Origin: CAIMWS01 sp964409245
GTDB lineage: Bacteria > Verrucomicrobiota > Verrucomicrobiia > Limisphaerales > UBA1319
Direction: 5' to 3'
Length of the DNA stretch: 64,000 nt
Assembly (NCBI GenBank): GCA_964409245.1
Contig: CAYPCQ010000013.1
Location: forward strand, 33,183-97,182
Shown: positions 61,954 to 64,000 of the stretch, piece by piece
Numbering within the stretch: the stretch's first letter is position 1
How the letters are laid out: every line of letters starts with the position of its first letter
Position numbers and translations under genes: made by a program
Notes under the pieces: generated by a model
Database searches by the model: none
What the model was told of the DNA's origin: nothing
The model's input: the letters and a program-made list of their open reading frames with translations, nothing else

Positions 61954-62999
61954 AGGGCGTTTACTCCAATCCACTGCCGCACCGTGCCGCCGTCAGTGAC
62001 TTCCAAAAGGCTTTGCCATGAGGCGCCTGGCGCATTACCTCGCATCTCGTTCCGGCGCACCGTCAGCTCCATCGTCCATGTCTCGCCGGGCGCCAGCGTT
62101 CGCGACAGGGAAGGCGCCAACGCCTTATAAACGTCCTGAGGCACATCCCCGCTCCAATCCTGCTCCCTGTAGCTCAACGGCACTTCGCCCGCCACCGGCG
62201 GGGATCCAGTGGGTGGCGTTTCCGAAGGACACAAACGCACTTGAACGGTCCGCGCGCTTTGACTTTCATTGACCATCGCCAGTCGGCGTGTCCACGCACC
62301 AGGGCCGAATTCCAGCGTAGTTCCATAGTCCAATGTCACTCGAAGCGGCCCGGCATAGCGGCTGGCGTCCTGGCACCGAATCCAATACGCAACACCGGGT
62401 TGGACTTGGGCCCGGGCGGGCTGCCAAATCCGGATTGATCGTCCTTCCTTGTCGATCTGATAAACTTCCCCACCATCGGCACTCAAAGTCTTGATTGCCG
62501 GGGCGGAGGAAAAAAAGTTTTCGAATGTGGCGCTGCCGGCGGGCACAGGCAACCCGGTCAGATTCAGAGACTGCGCCATCCATTGCCGTCGGAAGGCCAG
62601 GGGCGCCCCTTTAATTCGCCAGGTGATCGGGGCGGCATTGGCCGGGAGCCGGATAAGATAGCTCTGTCCCCCGTTAATGGAAAAGAGGCTGTTCAGGGAC
62701 GACTGAGGATTCGAGGGAGGCATCCAGCAGAGCCAATCCGGGTTGCGGGGCAGCGGTTGCGCCGGATCGGTGGTGAACTGGAGCCGGGTTTCCCGCTTGC
62801 TCCACATCGTGACGCTCTGCACGGGTAACTCTGCAAAGACCGAGGCGCAATCGGTTTTCACAGGCTGCACGCCCAGATACACAGCGTTCCAACCGGGCGT
62901 CAACGGGATCTCTTGCGTCAGCCACTGCGCGTGGCATGGCGCCGCCATATTCAGAAAAAGCAGCAGCGCGCAGCGGATAAGGACGGGCTTGGTTTTCAT
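61950..62999 (-). CDS. exported protein of unknown function, first gene of the operon
   Basis: A 349-residue protein (ATG 62999; a longer upstream frame is not credible) with a signal peptide ('IRCALLLFLNMAAPCHAQ'). The N-terminal mature segment 'IPLTPGWNAVYLGVQPVKTD' resembles the short 'L.PGWN.V.L.V.P' domain common in exported proteins of this phylum. The middle is beta-rich ('GGQSYLIRLPANAAPITWRI', 'VAYWIRCQDASRYAGPLRVT') and the C-terminus contains 'WTMELTVRRNEMRG'. There are no catalytic motifs. It opens the six-gene minus-strand run and is coupled by ATGA overlap to the next gene. Confidence 0.8.
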   Translation of the reverse strand: MKTKPVLIRCALLLFLNMAAPCHAQWLTQEIPLTPGWNAVYLGVQPVKTDCASVFAELPVQSVTMWSKRETRLQFTTDPAQPLPRNPDWLCWMPPSNPQSSLNSLFSINGGQSYLIRLPANAAPITWRIKGAPLAFRRQWMAQSLNLTGLPVPAGSATFENFFSSAPAIKTLSADGGEVYQIDKEGRSIRIWQPARAQVQPGVAYWIRCQDASRYAGPLRVTLDYGTTLEFGPGAWTRRLAMVNESQSARTVQVRLCPSETPPTGSPPVAGEVPLSYREQDWSGDVPQDVYKALAPSLSRTLAPGETWTMELTVRRNEMRGNAPGASWQSLLEVTDGGTVRQWIGVNAL

Positions 63000-63375
63000 G
63001 GATTGATTCCGTTCGTGGGCAGCAGGATAAAGAGAGACGTTTTCCGGGCTTTTTGATTTTGGACACACAGCACTACAGTTAAAGGCGTTCGCGGCAATTC
63101 CAGTCATTTCACCGCTGCCGTGTGAAATAAACCCCCAAGCCACTGAAGCGAATCGCCAGCTCAGTTGCTATGCTCATGTGTCTGCCTGTCCCGATTTTTC
63201 ATTACATTTGGCCCGGCAGATAATTCCTGTGGGAATTTATTGTCCCAATTCGACCTGCCGCATTCCTTATCGGCAACTTGCGGGAAAACTTTAATTTTAT
63301 TTTTAAATTCCAGAATTTGGCGGCGTAAATAAATAAAGGTGGCAAGTGGTTGGAAGGCAGGTATGGTATTGCACC
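63000..63375. other. 376-bp divergent intergenic region
   Basis: It separates the exported operon (minus) from the transposase (plus). It should contain the operon promoter; an AT-rich block lies at 63225-63310. A small inverted repeat TGGGA-N8-TCCCA is at about 63232-63249. The left end of the insertion sequence must fall within or near 63300-63375, but I cannot fix its terminal inverted repeat because the right end is outside the window. Confidence 0.45.
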
Positions 63376-64000
63376 ATGAGTTGCCTTGCGGAACTAAAGC
63401 AAAAGTTTAAAGCCATCTGGCCGCTGCTGGACGAACGAACCCGCCGCCTCACGGCGGCCAGCGAGGCGATCAGTTTAGGGCATGGTGGCGTATCACTGGT
63501 CGGCCAGGCTTGTGGATTATCCCGCAAGGCGATCGCCAAAGGCATCGGGGAAATCAAGGCTGGCCCAAGTCTTGCCCAGGGCCGCCTGCGGCGGCCGGGT
63601 GGCGGGCGCAAGCCAATCACCGAAACGGATTCCGGCTTGTTGGCGGCGTTGGATCCCCTGCTCGAGGGCGGCACGCGTGGCGATCCAGAATCGCCTTTGC
63701 GATGGATCTGCAAGAGCACACGCACCCTGGCCGCCCAATTGACCCGGCAAGGCCACCCGGTCAGCCATGCCAAGGTGGCCCAAATACTGCACCTGCAGGA
63801 ATATAGTCTGCAAAGCAACCGCAAACTGGAGGAGGGGCAGGATCACCCGGACCGGGACGCGCAGTTTCGTCATATTGCCGCCTGTGTGACCGGCGCCTTG
63901 GCGGCCGGGACCCCGGTGATCTCGGTGGACACCAAAAAGAAGGAACTCGTGGGCAACTATGCCAATGCGGGCCAGCAGTGGCTGCGGACCCGGAAACCGC
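63376..64000 (+). CDS. ISAzo13-family transposase (N-terminal part, cut by window edge)
   Basis: A frame open from ATG 63376 to the window end, 208 codons without a stop, translated by hand. It begins 'MSCLAELKQKFKAIWPLLDE', then 'LVGQACGLSRKAIAKGIGEI' (a helix-turn-helix), 'GRLRRPGGGRKPITE', 'PLRWICKSTRTLAAQL' and 'VSHAKVAQILHLQEYSLQSN'. The start of the DDE catalytic domain is 'ISVDTKKKELVGNYANAG', whose Asp should be the first catalytic residue. These segments are typical of ISAzo13/DDE_Tnp_ISAZ013 transposases. The element is intact as far as visible; whether it is complete is unknown. Confidence 0.92.
   Translation, partial: MSCLAELKQKFKAIWPLLDERTRRLTAASEAISLGHGGVSLVGQACGLSRKAIAKGIGEIKAGPSLAQGRLRRPGGGRKPITETDSGLLAALDPLLEGGTRGDPESPLRWICKSTRTLAAQLTRQGHPVSHAKVAQILHLQEYSLQSNRKLEEGQDHPDRDAQFRHIAACVTGALAAGTPVISVDTKKKELVGNYANAGQQWLRTRKP

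Noticed and set aside
59877..63000. prophage remnant suggested by the tail-collar domain
   Set aside because: Neighbouring genes encode signal-peptide proteins in one operon; no integrase, capsid, terminase, baseplate or lysis gene is present.
1..64000. CRISPR array
   Set aside because: No regularly spaced direct repeats of 25-40 bp with unique spacers and no cas genes were seen; the only close direct repeats are in the Sel1 gene.

Overview
The window looks like chromosome of a Verrucomicrobiota bacterium, most likely near Limisphaerales/Pedosphaera. This is an inference from gene content: several Tat-exported sugar enzymes, a TIGR04073 exosortase-associated lipoprotein, an HzsA-like c-type cytochrome, InlB-repeat/Ig and LamG surface proteins, and GC-rich codon use. 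No rRNA, tRNA or CRISPR array was seen. Gene starts were re-chosen where signal peptides, ribosome binding sites or family alignments favoured an internal start.

Layout. 1-7.4 kb: the N-terminal part of an exported repeat protein, a Tat-exported hydrolase-like protein, an M50 metalloprotease, a small coiled-coil/winged-helix protein and a Tat-exported aldo/keto-reductase-like protein. 7.6-12 kb: a Tol-Pal envelope operon (tolQ, zinc-ribbon protein, exbD/tolR, tolA/tonB-like, tolB, pal). 12-15 kb: tatA-tatC, a TIGR04073 lipoprotein and ispE. 15.2-20.7 kb: a signalling locus with a PATAN response regulator, two small unknown proteins, a long Pro/Ala-rich roadblock protein, an MglA-type GTPase and a roadblock protein. 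20.8-26.6 kb: a TetR-controlled efflux operon in the order of enterobacterial cecR-ybhGFSR, with the double ATPase split in two. 26.8-35.7 kb: a degenerate GmhB-like HAD protein, EF-P, a PfkB kinase, a DUF6941-like protein, a Sel1-repeat protein, a GH127 enzyme and TypA/BipA. 36-39.2 kb: a histidine kinase coupled to an HD-GYP response regulator. 39.9-42.8 kb: an unusual alpha-CTD/sigma-region-4/tandem-winged-helix protein and the acetolactate synthase small subunit. 43-46 kb: a signal-peptide-bearing cellobiose-2-epimerase-like protein, a beta-propeller glycosidase and NikR. 46.6-63 kb: a triheme HzsA-like protein, then a six-gene minus-strand run of exported proteins built around a 2,648-residue LamG protein and a tail-collar-domain protein. 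The right edge cuts an ISAzo13-family transposase.

How parts fit together. Tol-Pal, TatAC and TIGR04073 maintain and load a diderm envelope. At least three predicted Tat clients (2367-4757, 6443-7417, 31769-33760) lie in the same window. The strongest candidates for undescribed biology are the exported operon at 49.8-63 kb, the alpha-CTD/sigma4/winged-helix protein at 39950-41713, and two families of dispersed intergenic repeats. One of these families carries an inverted-repeat stem whose arms change in a compensatory way between two copies.
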